Positions 53,444 through 61,506 of a stretch of 64,000 bases of DNA are shown here, one piece after another; position 1 is the stretch's first letter, and each line of letters begins with the position of its first letter. Below the pieces are notes generated by a model. It searched no databases and was not told the DNA's origin. It saw only the letters and a list, made by a program, of their open reading frames with translations. Source of the stretch: Candidatus Thiodiazotropha sp. (ex Monitilora ramsayi) (GTDB lineage: Bacteria > Pseudomonadota > Gammaproteobacteria > Chromatiales > Chromatiaceae); the NCBI GenBank assembly GCA_025655595.1, contig JAHXIO010000006.1:248001-312000 (forward strand). Direction: 5' to 3'. Made by a program: the position numbers and the translations under genes.

Positions 53444-54154
53444 TCACTGTATAGTGACCAGTCCTGCTTCCACCACTCGTGCTTCCAGTTTTTTCTTCGA
53501 GGCCAGGTTGATAACCGGTATCAGATCTCCTGGGTTGCCGTCCCGCATGGCCTTACCGCGACTGCGTACTTCAATCGGACCCGTGCCCGCCAATATGGTG
53601 ATCTGTTCACCTCGCCGAATAGTCTTCTGTACCAGCAGCATACTTGGGGTAACGACCTGTCCCCGTCGCAGGGTGCGCTTTAAGGTGCGACCGCTGACCT
53701 CTTCAATGGATGTGAAATGGCCTCGCAGCAGATGGGTGGTGTTCATCACCTCCAATGCCACATCACCTGGCTTGATGGGGGTGCCCCGGCTGAGATCGCG
53801 CTTGGCAATTATCACCGGCATCTCCAGCCCTACATTGGCTGAGACGTAGAGTGTCCAGGGTTTGGGTGCTTTACAACTGACACCGACAGTCGTTCTGCCG
53901 GTACCAATTCCCCCTGGCGGATCGAAGGTTTCGAGGGGGGTATCGCAGTGTGTCAGTTTCAGTCGGTGGTCGAGGGGTGTGACATCGATAACGAGCCTGT
54001 TGTCCGTCTGTGCAAACTCGCTGGTGAGGTGATGCTCCACGGCTGAAAGGATCGACGCATGGGATTGGTGTATGTCTCCAGCGCCCTGGATGCTTCCCCA
54101 GACTACCAGCAGGAGAGTGGCCAGAATTGTCCTTGTTATCCAGTGACAGGTCAT
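53444..54154 (-). CDS. flgA: Flagellar P-ring chaperone FlgA
   Basis: A 236-residue periplasmic protein with a signal peptide (about 1-24) needed for P-ring assembly. The C-terminal SAF-type domain is clear: AKRDLSRGTPIKPGDVALEV (about 115-134), GRTLKRTLRRGQVVTPSMLL and NLASKKKLEARVVEAGLV at the end. The N-terminal 90 residues are less conserved, as usual. A sigma-54 promoter is found 38-54 bases upstream. It is upstream of flgM in the same direction, with a 272-base gap that carries the flgM promoter. Confidence 0.92.
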   Translation of the reverse strand: MTCHWITRTILATLLLVVWGSIQGAGDIHQSHASILSAVEHHLTSEFAQTDNRLVIDVTPLDHRLKLTHCDTPLETFDPPGGIGTGRTTVGVSCKAPKPWTLYVSANVGLEMPVIIAKRDLSRGTPIKPGDVALEVMNTTHLLRGHFTSIEEVSGRTLKRTLRRGQVVTPSMLLVQKTIRRGEQITILAGTGPIEVRSRGKAMRDGNPGDLIPVINLASKKKLEARVVEAGLVTIQ

Positions 54155-54191
54155 ATTGCATTTCCGGTAAGGTTTGTCTTCATGAAAATTT

Positions 54192-54208
54192 AAGCAATCA
54201 TTGTGCCG
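54192..54208 (-). promoter_or_regulatory. Sigma-54 promoter of flgA
   Basis: On the minus strand: CGGCACAATGATTGCTT (54208-54192), with GG and GC separated by exactly ten bases, matching the -24/-12 consensus TGGCAC-N5-TTGCW. Consistent with class II flagellar control by an NtrC-type activator such as FleQ/FlrC, not encoded here. Confidence 0.72.
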
Positions 54209-54280
54209 TGCTGTGAAGCCCGCTTGTGGTTTACCTCGTCCGGTGTGTGTTTATGAGCGCCAACGGAAAGTGAGAACCGT

Positions 54281-54307
54281 TAAAGAATAAGCTGTTTAAG
54301 CCGCCAT
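54281..54307 (+). promoter_or_regulatory. Candidate sigma-28 promoter of cheV-cheR
   Basis: TAAAGAAT (54281-54288), 11 bases, then GCCGCCAT (54300-54307). The -35 and the GCC of the -10 fit FliA, the last part of the -10 does not. It is 49 bases from the cheV ATG, in the right orientation. Confidence 0.5.
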
Positions 54308-54355
54308 ATGGCATGCAATGATTAAAATCTGAATCTGGTGATCTGGGGGCAAGTT

Positions 54356-55276
54356 ATGGCAGGCATGTTGGACGGTATCAATCAACGGACCATGCTTGCG
54401 GGCCAGAATCGGCTGGAATTGCTGCTTTTCCGCCTTCAGGGTCGTCAGGTTTTTGGCATTAACGTCTTTAAAGTCAAAGAAGTGGTACAGTGCCCGCCGC
54501 TGACCCAGACCCCGGGTGCCCATAAGGTCATACGAGGGATTGCCAGTCTGCGTGGCAACAATATTCCGGTGATGGATCTTTGCCACGCCATCGGAGGGCC
54601 GCAAATGGGTGACCCGGCCGACTATTTCATTATCATCACTGAGTACAATCGCCGCATGCTTGCCTTTCTGGTGGGAAATGTGGAGCGTATCGTCAATACC
54701 CATTGGGAAGATATTCTACCACCGCCATCCGGCGTCGGGCGCAGCAGCTATATGACCGCTGTTACAGACATCGATGGCAGTCTGGTAGAAATCATCGATG
54801 TCGAGAAGGTGCTGAGTGAAGTCCTGGGTATCGATGAAGAGATTACCCGGCCCATCGAAGAGACGGGTGCCGACCTTGATAAGTTGAAAGTGTTGGTGGT
54901 GGACGATTCCATGGTGGCAAGGCACCAGATCAAAAAGGTCATGGATGAGATCGGTGTAGAGGCCATTCTGGCAAAGGATGGCAGTGAGGCGCTGGAGATG
55001 CTGATGTCCTGGTCTAAGGAAGGCAAGGTCAGCGATTGGTTGGCAATGGTGATTTCAGACATCGAGATGCCCAAACTGGATGGTTATTCACTGGTGACGG
55101 CCATCCGTGAGGATAGCAATCTGACCGATCTCTACGTCATTCTTCACTCGTCATTGAGTGGAGTGTTCAATGAAAATATGGTGAAAAAGGTGGGGGCTGA
55201 CCACTTTCTTGCCAAGTTCATGCCCGATGACCTTGTCGCAAGAGTGACTGAACGCCTGAAGCAACTCAGCAGTTGA
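54356..55276 (+). CDS. cheV: Chemotaxis coupling protein CheV
   Basis: A 306-residue protein with an N-terminal CheW domain (about 20-165; LLFRLQGRQVFGINVFKVKEV, GIASLRGNNIPVMDL) and a C-terminal receiver domain (about 180-300; VLVVDDSMVARHQI, phosphoacceptor in MVISDIEMPKLDGYS, Lys in ADHFLAKF). CheV couples chemoreceptors to the kinase CheA with feedback by phosphorylation. I chose the ATG at 54356 with a GGGGG site about eight bases upstream. cheR follows. Confidence 0.93.
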   Translation: MAGMLDGINQRTMLAGQNRLELLLFRLQGRQVFGINVFKVKEVVQCPPLTQTPGAHKVIRGIASLRGNNIPVMDLCHAIGGPQMGDPADYFIIITEYNRRMLAFLVGNVERIVNTHWEDILPPPSGVGRSSYMTAVTDIDGSLVEIIDVEKVLSEVLGIDEEITRPIEETGADLDKLKVLVVDDSMVARHQIKKVMDEIGVEAILAKDGSEALEMLMSWSKEGKVSDWLAMVISDIEMPKLDGYSLVTAIREDSNLTDLYVILHSSLSGVFNENMVKKVGADHFLAKFMPDDLVARVTERLKQLSS

Positions 55277-55286
55277 ACGGATTATC

Positions 55287-56153
55287 TTGAATAAGAACCA
55301 CACCGCCATGCAGCCAAGGCAGAGCTCCATCCGGTCCGTCTCGCCTGCCGACTACCAGGCATTCCAGCAGTTTCTGCAGGATGCCTGCGGGATTCAACTC
55401 GGTATGGGTAAGGAGTATCTGGTTTCCAGCCGTCTCTCAGGATTGATGAAGGAAGTCCAGGTCGAATCGGTTGGTGAGTTGCTGCAAAAACTCAGATCCT
55501 CGGTACAGTCTCAACTCAAGGTACGAGTCATCGATGCGATGACCACCAATGAGACATTCTGGTTTCGCGATATCGGGCACTACATCCTGATGAAAGAGAC
55601 GATTCTCCCCGATCTTAATCAATCTCGGGGCGGAACCATTCGGATCTGGTCTGCAGCCTGCTCGACCGGGCAGGAGCCCTATAACATCAGTATGATCGTC
55701 GAGGAGTACGAGTCAAAGCATGGACGTGGTCGGCCGGTTACTATTGAGGCTACTGATATCTCCAGCAAGGTACTTGCGGAGGCAAAGGCGGGTATCTACT
55801 GTGGTCTTACCGTTGAACGCGGTCTGACGGTTGAGCAGCAGAAGCGCTTTTTCACACCCAATAAAGAGCACTGTTTGGAAGTCCGTCCCGAGATCAAGCG
55901 GCGGGTCAATTTCCGCTCACTGAATCTGGCCGGCAGTTATCATTCGATGGGCAAATTCGACATCATCTTCTGCCGCAATGTACTGATCTACTTCTCCAAC
56001 GAATTGAAGAAGGATATCGTCGACCGGTTGGCCAATGCGCTGAATCCGGGTGGGTACCTCTTTCTCGGCTCGACGGAGTCGATCAATCAATTGAGCGACC
56101 GTTTCGACATGAAAGTCGGACATGGCGGTATCTCCTACCGACTCAAGTCCTGA
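55287..56153 (+). CDS. cheR: Chemoreceptor methyltransferase CheR
   Basis: A 288-residue SAM-dependent protein-glutamate methyltransferase. The helical N-terminal domain (YQAFQQFLQDACGIQLGMGKEYLVSSRL) and the catalytic domain with TTNETFWFRD, IRIWSAACSTGQEPYNISM (SAM site) and FDIIFCRNVLIYFSNELK are intact; GGYLFLGSTESI closes the fold. It starts at TTG 10 bases after cheV; an ATG at 55308 in frame (21 bases on) is an alternative. No C-terminal pentapeptide-binding extension is evident. Confidence 0.93.
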   Translation: MNKNHTAMQPRQSSIRSVSPADYQAFQQFLQDACGIQLGMGKEYLVSSRLSGLMKEVQVESVGELLQKLRSSVQSQLKVRVIDAMTTNETFWFRDIGHYILMKETILPDLNQSRGGTIRIWSAACSTGQEPYNISMIVEEYESKHGRGRPVTIEATDISSKVLAEAKAGIYCGLTVERGLTVEQQKRFFTPNKEHCLEVRPEIKRRVNFRSLNLAGSYHSMGKFDIIFCRNVLIYFSNELKKDIVDRLANALNPGGYLFLGSTESINQLSDRFDMKVGHGGISYRLKS

Positions 56154-56173
56154 GCGGCAATCCTTGCCGAAAA

Positions 56174-56191
56174 GCGGCAGCGGTTTGCCGC
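56174..56191 (+). other. Hairpin after cheR
   Basis: GCGGCA-GCGGTT-TGCCGC, a perfect 6-bp stem with a six-base loop, 21 bases after the cheR stop. No T-run follows, so it may only weaken read-through toward flgB. Confidence 0.35.
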
Positions 56192-56254
56192 ATTGATCCG
56201 GCCATTTACTCGTCCTATAAGCAAAATCACCGCTTATAACCCGTAATCAGGGTA

Positions 56255-56270
56255 TGGCACGATCCCTGCA
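56255..56270 (+). promoter_or_regulatory. Sigma-54 promoter of flgBCDE
   Basis: TGGCACGATCCCTGCA: TGGCAC (56255-56260) and CTGCA (56266-56270), with GG and GC exactly ten bases apart. It lies 35 bases upstream of the flgB start, as in other polar-flagellate gammaproteobacteria. Confidence 0.8.
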
Positions 56271-56305
56271 GTTCGTTCGGTGAGTCAATGGCTTTGGAGT
56301 CACCA

Positions 56306-56695
56306 ATGAATTTCGACGACACATTCGGCATACACGAGCGGGCCTTGTTGCTGCGTTCCCAGCGTGCCGAAGTGCTGGCAGCCAATCTGGCCAATGCGGA
56401 TACCCCCGGCTACAAAGCGCGGGATTTCGATTTCAAGGCGATGCTTGCCAATGAGGTAGACGCCAGCTCCCGCATCAGGACGACCAATGGTCGGCATATT
56501 CAGCCTGACCAGGGAACAGTGCCAGCAGCCCAAATGCTCTATCGCACTCCCATGCAGCCATCACTGGACGGGAATACGGTGGATACTGAGCAGGAACATA
56601 CCGCCTTCAGTGCCAACGCCCTCGAATACCAAGCCACACTGACTTTTATCAACAGCAAGATCAGCGGCATCCGCAAAGCGCTCAGGGGTGAATGA
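56306..56695 (+). CDS. flgB: Flagellar basal-body rod protein FlgB
   Basis: A 129-residue proximal-rod protein. The N-terminus MNFDDTFGIHERALLLRSQR followed by EVLAANLANADTPGYKARDF is the rod-protein signature, and the C-terminal ALEYQATLTFINSKISGIRKAL completes the paired coiled-coil ends. I chose the ATG at 56306, preceded by GGAG at 56296-56299, over an ATG at 56288, which would add six residues. First gene of flgBCDE. Confidence 0.93.
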   Translation: MNFDDTFGIHERALLLRSQRAEVLAANLANADTPGYKARDFDFKAMLANEVDASSRIRTTNGRHIQPDQGTVPAAQMLYRTPMQPSLDGNTVDTEQEHTAFSANALEYQATLTFINSKISGIRKALRGE

Positions 56696-56697
56696 CC

Positions 56698-57111
56698 ATG
56701 TCCATGTTCAAAATCTTCGATACGGCCGCATCCGGCATGAGCGCCCAGAGTCTCAGGCTCAACCTGGTCGCCAGCAACATGGCCAATGCCGATGCGGTCA
56801 GCAGCAGCATTGACCAGACTTACCGTGCGCGCCAGCCGGTGTTTAAAACTGTACTCGATCAGGTCAATCCCGATGCGGCGGCAACCGGCGTACGCATGGC
56901 CGGCGTCGTGGAGAGCCAGGCACCGCTGGTACAGGAGTATGCCCCGGATCATCCGTTGGCCAATGAGGAAGGCTATGTCTTCCGTCCCAATGTGAACATG
57001 GTGGAGGAGATGGCCAATATGATGTCCGCCTCCCGTTCCTATCAAAGCAATGTGGAGGTCGCCAACGCGGCCAAACAATTACTCATCGCTACTATACAGA
57101 TGGGTCAGTAA
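56698..57111 (+). CDS. flgC: Flagellar basal-body rod protein FlgC
   Basis: A 137-residue rod protein. MSMFKIFDTAASGMSAQSLR at the start, LNLVASNMANADAV, and the C-terminal NVNMVEEMANMMSASRSYQSN with NAAKQLLIATI are the FlgC pattern. The ATG at 56698 has AGGGG nine bases upstream; the one at 56692 overlaps the flgB stop (ATGA) but is too near that site. Confidence 0.93.
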   Translation: MSMFKIFDTAASGMSAQSLRLNLVASNMANADAVSSSIDQTYRARQPVFKTVLDQVNPDAAATGVRMAGVVESQAPLVQEYAPDHPLANEEGYVFRPNVNMVEEMANMMSASRSYQSNVEVANAAKQLLIATIQMGQ

Positions 57112-57121
57112 GGAGCTATTC

Positions 57122-57793
57122 ATGAGTGCAATCAGCAGCAATTACGATCTCTACAGCGACCTGGGATTGACCGCCGCCGAAGAGAAACAGAAGAGTGGCG
57201 ATCTCGGCATGGAGGACTTCATGAACCTGCTGGTCACCGAGTTGACCCACCAGGATCCCTTCAAACCGATGGAGAACAGCGAGATGGCAACGCAGATCTC
57301 TCAGTTTGCCACCGTCAGTGGTATCGACGATCTAAACACCTCATTCGATAGCTTCGCCAGCAACATGATCGCCGAGCAGTCGATCCAGGCGGCGAACCTG
57401 GTGGGGCATGAGGTCATGATCGAGAGTTATCTCGGTGTACTGCCCACTGGTGGCAGTCTTACCGGCGGGGTCTATCTGCCCTCGTCCGGGTCCAGTGTCA
57501 AAGTACAAATTACAGATAAAGCCGGTGTACTGGTGCGGGAGATCATGCTGGGTCAGCAGGACCAGGGTATCGCCCAGTTCAGTTGGGACGGCTTCACCGA
57601 CACCGGTGAATATGCCGAGCCGGGACAGTATCAGATCAGCGCTACCGCCAGCATCGATGATTCCGAACAAGCCTTATCCACCATGGTCAACGCCAATGTG
57701 GATAGTGTGAGCATCGGCGGCAGTAACGGTGTGTTGGTCAATCTGGAAGGCCTCGGCCTTGTCTCCATCGACGACGTTCTTGAAATCCACTGA
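57122..57793 (+). CDS. flgD: Flagellar hook assembly protein FlgD
   Basis: A 223-residue hook-capping protein. The conserved N-terminus reads GMEDFMNLLVTELTHQDPFK then PMENSEMATQISQFATVSGI; the C-terminal domain has the FlgD-like Ig/Tudor segment (GTYQISATA-type, here GQYQISATASIDD). AAGGAGC just upstream supports the ATG at 57122; longer frames into flgC are not needed. Confidence 0.92.
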   Translation: MSAISSNYDLYSDLGLTAAEEKQKSGDLGMEDFMNLLVTELTHQDPFKPMENSEMATQISQFATVSGIDDLNTSFDSFASNMIAEQSIQAANLVGHEVMIESYLGVLPTGGSLTGGVYLPSSGSSVKVQITDKAGVLVREIMLGQQDQGIAQFSWDGFTDTGEYAEPGQYQISATASIDDSEQALSTMVNANVDSVSIGGSNGVLVNLEGLGLVSIDDVLEIH

Positions 57794-57815
57794 GTTAGTT
57801 AAAGAGGAATAAAAA

Positions 57816-59102
57816 ATGGCATTTCGTATCGCACTGAGTGGTCTGGATGCAGCTTCCACCGACCTGGAGGTCACCGGTCACAACATCGCCAACGCCAGTA
57901 CAGTGGGCTTCAAGGAGTCCCGCGCTGAGTTTGCCGACATCTATGCCAACTCCATCAATGATGTGAGCAGTTCGGTACCCGGACGTGGCGTGCGGGTAAC
58001 GCGGGTGGCGCAGCAGTTCGGTCAGGGCAGTACCGAGTTTACTTCCAATAATCTCGATCTGGCGATCAATGGTGAAGGTTTTTATGTCATGCGCGACCCA
58101 GGGGGTGATCAGGCCTATACACGGGCTGGTGCATTTTCGGTCGACCGTGATGGTTATGTGGTGAATCAGACCGGTGCCCGTCTGCAGGTCTTTCCCCGCA
58201 TCGGTACCACAGGCAGTCTCTTCAATACAGGTGCGACCACCGACCTGAACCTGCCAGTGGTTTCCGGTACACCCCAGGCGACCACCAATATCGATACAAC
58301 ATTGAATCTGAGTTCTGCTGAGTCGGTACCGACAGTTGCGCTTGATCCGTCCGATCCGGCATTCACTTTTCCGCCAGATCCACAGAGCTATAATCACTCC
58401 ACTGCAACCACGATCTACGATTCACAGGGTACCGCTCATACTGCGACCATGTTTTACCGGAAGATTGCTGATAACCAATGGAATGTCTTTACATTCGTGG
58501 ATGGTGCGAATATTGATGTTGGTGGTGCCGATTTTGCCGAAGTGCAGTTTAGTACCGCTGGCGCTATCCTCACTGCCCCCGATCCCCTCGCTGGTGATGT
58601 GGATGCACTGGGTAACATTACAATGGATACCTTCAATCCGGGGGGTGGCGCGGCAGATATCGTCGGTCTGACATTTAACTACAGTTCAACCACGCAATTC
58701 GGTTCTGAGTTTGCGGTAAATGAGTTGACTCAGGATGGATTCACATCCGGTCGTCTTAGTGGTGTCGACGTGGACGGTTCCGGTGTTGTATTTGCTCGGT
58801 TTACCAACGGCCAGTCAGAACCACTGGGTAAGATCGCTTTGGCGCGCTTCAATAACACCCAGGGGTTGCGGCAGATTGGTGATACCAGTTGGGCTGAGTC
58901 ATTCTCATCCGGTGATGTGCAGTTGGGTGAGGCAGGAACTTCCAGTTACGGCCTGATTCAGTCCGGCGCCTTGGAGAATTCTAATGTGGATCTGGCGACA
59001 CAGCTGGTGAATCTGATTACCGCGCAACGTAACTTCCAGGCCAACGCCCAGGTGATCACGACCGCGGATGCCATAACGCAATCGGTAATCAACATTCGTT
59101 AA
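57816..59102 (+). CDS. flgE: Flagellar hook protein FlgE
   Basis: A 428-residue hook protein. MAFRIALSGLDAASTDLEVTGHNIANAST at the start, FTSNNLDLAINGEGFYVM and GDQAYTRAGAFSVDRDGYV in the first core, a variable centre, and the C-terminal GLIQSGALENSNVDLATQLVNLITAQRNFQAN typical of the family. AGAGGAATAAAAA precedes the ATG. The next gene downstream is on the other strand, so flgF and later rod/ring genes are elsewhere. Confidence 0.95.
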   Translation: MAFRIALSGLDAASTDLEVTGHNIANASTVGFKESRAEFADIYANSINDVSSSVPGRGVRVTRVAQQFGQGSTEFTSNNLDLAINGEGFYVMRDPGGDQAYTRAGAFSVDRDGYVVNQTGARLQVFPRIGTTGSLFNTGATTDLNLPVVSGTPQATTNIDTTLNLSSAESVPTVALDPSDPAFTFPPDPQSYNHSTATTIYDSQGTAHTATMFYRKIADNQWNVFTFVDGANIDVGGADFAEVQFSTAGAILTAPDPLAGDVDALGNITMDTFNPGGGAADIVGLTFNYSSTTQFGSEFAVNELTQDGFTSGRLSGVDVDGSGVVFARFTNGQSEPLGKIALARFNNTQGLRQIGDTSWAESFSSGDVQLGEAGTSSYGLIQSGALENSNVDLATQLVNLITAQRNFQANAQVITTADAITQSVINIR

Positions 59103-59127
59103 TAGTTGGTTTCAACAGGTACGCGGG

Positions 59128-59178
59128 CCGCTGGTTTCCTCCCCAAGTGTGCGGGGGAGGGGGCTGGCGGTTTTTTAT
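59128..59178 (+). terminator. Strong terminator after flgE
   Basis: CCGCTGG ... CCTCCCC pairs with GGGGGAGG ... CTGGCGG around a short loop, followed by six Ts (59171-59176). It closes the flgBCDE operon. Confidence 0.8.
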
Positions 59179-59294
59179 TAAGCATCCTTTCACTGCTCTT
59201 CTATCGTTACCGTTTCTGCCCGGGTTGGCACTCAGTAATCCGATAACTGGTTTGAGCTGTGATCAGCTATCACTGTATATAAAGGTGATTTCGG

Positions 59295-60122
59295 TCAAGT
59301 CATCAACCTTTTACCATGTACGTGCAGCTGCTGCATGAAGCCAAGCAGTCGTTCATAGGATTTCTCAGATGTCGCTATGACTTCATAGGGCAGTATCGCA
59401 CCGGTCCAACCTTCAGTATGCCAGTAAGCGCCGTCACCCAGTTTCAGATCGGTCCATTGGCCCGGTGTCGGATAGGCAGTGATATAAAAGTAGGCGTCAG
59501 GAATCGAAGCGTCGCCGGTGACAAAGCCGAAATTCATCTGTTCGTCCGCACTCTCTTCATCCGCCGGGTCGATACCTGGCACCAGGCGGCCTGAGAACCA
59601 GTTCAATGACAGGTCCATGTGGTGTGGGTAGATCTGTACCGGGCCGCTCTCTTCGCGCAGACCGCCTTTGAATCGCTTGAAGACGGCATCCACCCAGTTG
59701 ATCACCTGCCGATAACGGTCGCTCTCCTGCGTGTCGTAGATCAATGGTTCCTCACTTTGAAAGTCTGCAAAAATCCCAGGTTCAAGCGTAATATCCCTAT
59801 CGGTCAAAGCCGTTGTTATCCGGTGGCAGATTTCGGTGGCGCTTTGTCCAACGAGGGGAAGCGAGGTACTCCATCCCTCACTGCTGTCTATTCTGAGCTG
59901 GTGGTTGATCAGGTCGAGGAGTAACTCCAGGTGCTGCCCGCCAATGGGGAAGGGGGTTGTGGTCAGTCCCCTTGCGGATACATACAAGCTGATATGCCAC
60001 CAATGTTTCGACTTCGGCATATGGTGCCTGCGAATTTTTCCGATGATCTTCGCATACAGGTGTAGCGTATCTCTTGTCTCTCGCCAATTGGACAGATGCA
60101 GGGTGTTTGGTCTGGAGGGCAT
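59295..60122 (-). CDS. DUF5996 family protein
   Basis: A 275-residue soluble protein recognised as DUF5996 by LHLYAKIIGKIRR, WWHISLYVSARGLTTTPFP, and the C-terminal FYITAYPTPGQWTDLKLGDGAYWHTEGWTGAILPYE. The family is widespread and has no known function. It lies 55 bases downstream of the antiporter gene on the same strand and may be co-transcribed with it. Confidence 0.85.
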   Translation of the reverse strand: MPSRPNTLHLSNWRETRDTLHLYAKIIGKIRRHHMPKSKHWWHISLYVSARGLTTTPFPIGGQHLELLLDLINHQLRIDSSEGWSTSLPLVGQSATEICHRITTALTDRDITLEPGIFADFQSEEPLIYDTQESDRYRQVINWVDAVFKRFKGGLREESGPVQIYPHHMDLSLNWFSGRLVPGIDPADEESADEQMNFGFVTGDASIPDAYFYITAYPTPGQWTDLKLGDGAYWHTEGWTGAILPYEVIATSEKSYERLLGFMQQLHVHGKRLMT

Positions 60123-60177
60123 AAGTGAATTCCTTCGTGGCTGTTGTCTTTATCGGTGGGTGTTCAGTTGTTGGGTA

Positions 60178-61491
60178 TCAATCAATCGGCTTGTCCGCTG
60201 GGATGTTCTCTTGATCAGGTATGGGTGAGTAGCGCAACGGCATGGAAGAGACCGGCTGCTGCTCGGAGGAGATATCATCCCCCCTTTGTTGACATGTTTT
60301 CAGGGCCGCCGCATAGGCACTGACGCCGGGCAGTGCGGTCAGTCCATGCAGGAGCACGCTCATGCCTACCGTCAGTACGACGGTGTTGAAGACCATCGAC
60401 TGGTGCATGAGATCGGCATGATCGATCACCAGCAAGACAAAAAGAATGGAGGCCAGTCCTCTCGGTCCGAACCAGCCGAGAAAGAGGCCCGTTTCCCATC
60501 TCAGCTTTTTGTCTACCAGCGATAATATGACCGGTACAATGCGTACAAGAGTCAGACTCACCAGGGCATAGAGCACCATCTCCCAATTGACGGCATGCCA
60601 TACTTGGGGGATCAGTGCAGTGCCGAAGAGGAAGAAGATGATCAGGTTGAGCAATTGCCCCTCGGACTCGGCGAACTCATAGATCTCCTCGTTGACATGT
60701 TTGAGGGTATTGCCGGTTGCAATGCCGGCGATAAATGCGGCGATGAAGCCGTTTCCTCCGATCGACTCCGCTGACAGGTAGGCGATAAAGGCAAGGCAGA
60801 GCAGATATATATTGCAGAACTCATGTGTGAGAAAGCGTCGTTCTATCGCCCAATTGATTGCCCGGGTACCTGCCCATCCGATGGTGGCGCCAGCCAGCGG
60901 ACCCAAGGTGAGTTGCTGTGTCACGAAGGCGAGCCACCGGGTTTCGTTTTCATTCGTATGGGTACCGGCGGCAAAAGAGATCACGAAAAGCAACAAGGGT
61001 AGGGCGATGCCGTCATTCAGGCCGCTCTCGACATTCAGGGATTGACGGATACGTTCCGGGACCCTGGGACTGCTGACCACTGCCTGCCCTAAAGCCGCGT
61101 CAGTGGGAGCCAGAATAACAGCCAGTACCAAAGCCTCGACCAACAGCAGTTCCGGTAACACCGCCATCGCCGCCAGAGTGCCGGCAATGACGGTCAGGGG
61201 CATACCGATCAGCAGCATGCGCAAGGGGATGTCGTGATCGGACCTGAGACGCTTGAGATCGATACGGGCGGCATCGGTGAAGAGCACCAGGATCAGCGTG
61301 ACCTCGGCAATGACGTGAATTACCCGGTTGTCGATAGAGAGATCCACCCAGCCGAAAAAGATTGGACTCATCATCAATCCCAATGTGGTAAAGACCATTG
61401 GTGGGGTCAGACTGCCGCGGCCTATCGGCCCCGAGAAGAGGGCAAAGGCGGCGATGCCGGTCAGGATCAGGAGCAGTGTGATTTCACTCAT
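60178..61491 (-). CDS. NhaP-type cation/proton antiporter
   Basis: A 437-residue membrane protein with about 12 TM helices of the CPA1 antiporter family. VLAVILAPTDAALGQAVV (about 122-139) and NVESGLNDGIALPLLLF (about 152-168) are the conserved discontinuous-helix motifs with the catalytic Asp; GWFGPRGLASILFVLL (about 345-360) is also diagnostic. The C-terminal tail is short. It would exchange Na+ or K+ for H+ at the inner membrane. It sits beside the Rieske-ThDP gene, 15 bases downstream of it. Confidence 0.92.
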   Translation of the reverse strand: MSEITLLLILTGIAAFALFSGPIGRGSLTPPMVFTTLGLMMSPIFFGWVDLSIDNRVIHVIAEVTLILVLFTDAARIDLKRLRSDHDIPLRMLLIGMPLTVIAGTLAAMAVLPELLLVEALVLAVILAPTDAALGQAVVSSPRVPERIRQSLNVESGLNDGIALPLLLFVISFAAGTHTNENETRWLAFVTQQLTLGPLAGATIGWAGTRAINWAIERRFLTHEFCNIYLLCLAFIAYLSAESIGGNGFIAAFIAGIATGNTLKHVNEEIYEFAESEGQLLNLIIFFLFGTALIPQVWHAVNWEMVLYALVSLTLVRIVPVILSLVDKKLRWETGLFLGWFGPRGLASILFVLLVIDHADLMHQSMVFNTVVLTVGMSVLLHGLTALPGVSAYAAALKTCQQRGDDISSEQQPVSSMPLRYSPIPDQENIPADKPID

Positions 61492-61506
61492 GTGAGATCC
61501 TGATGG

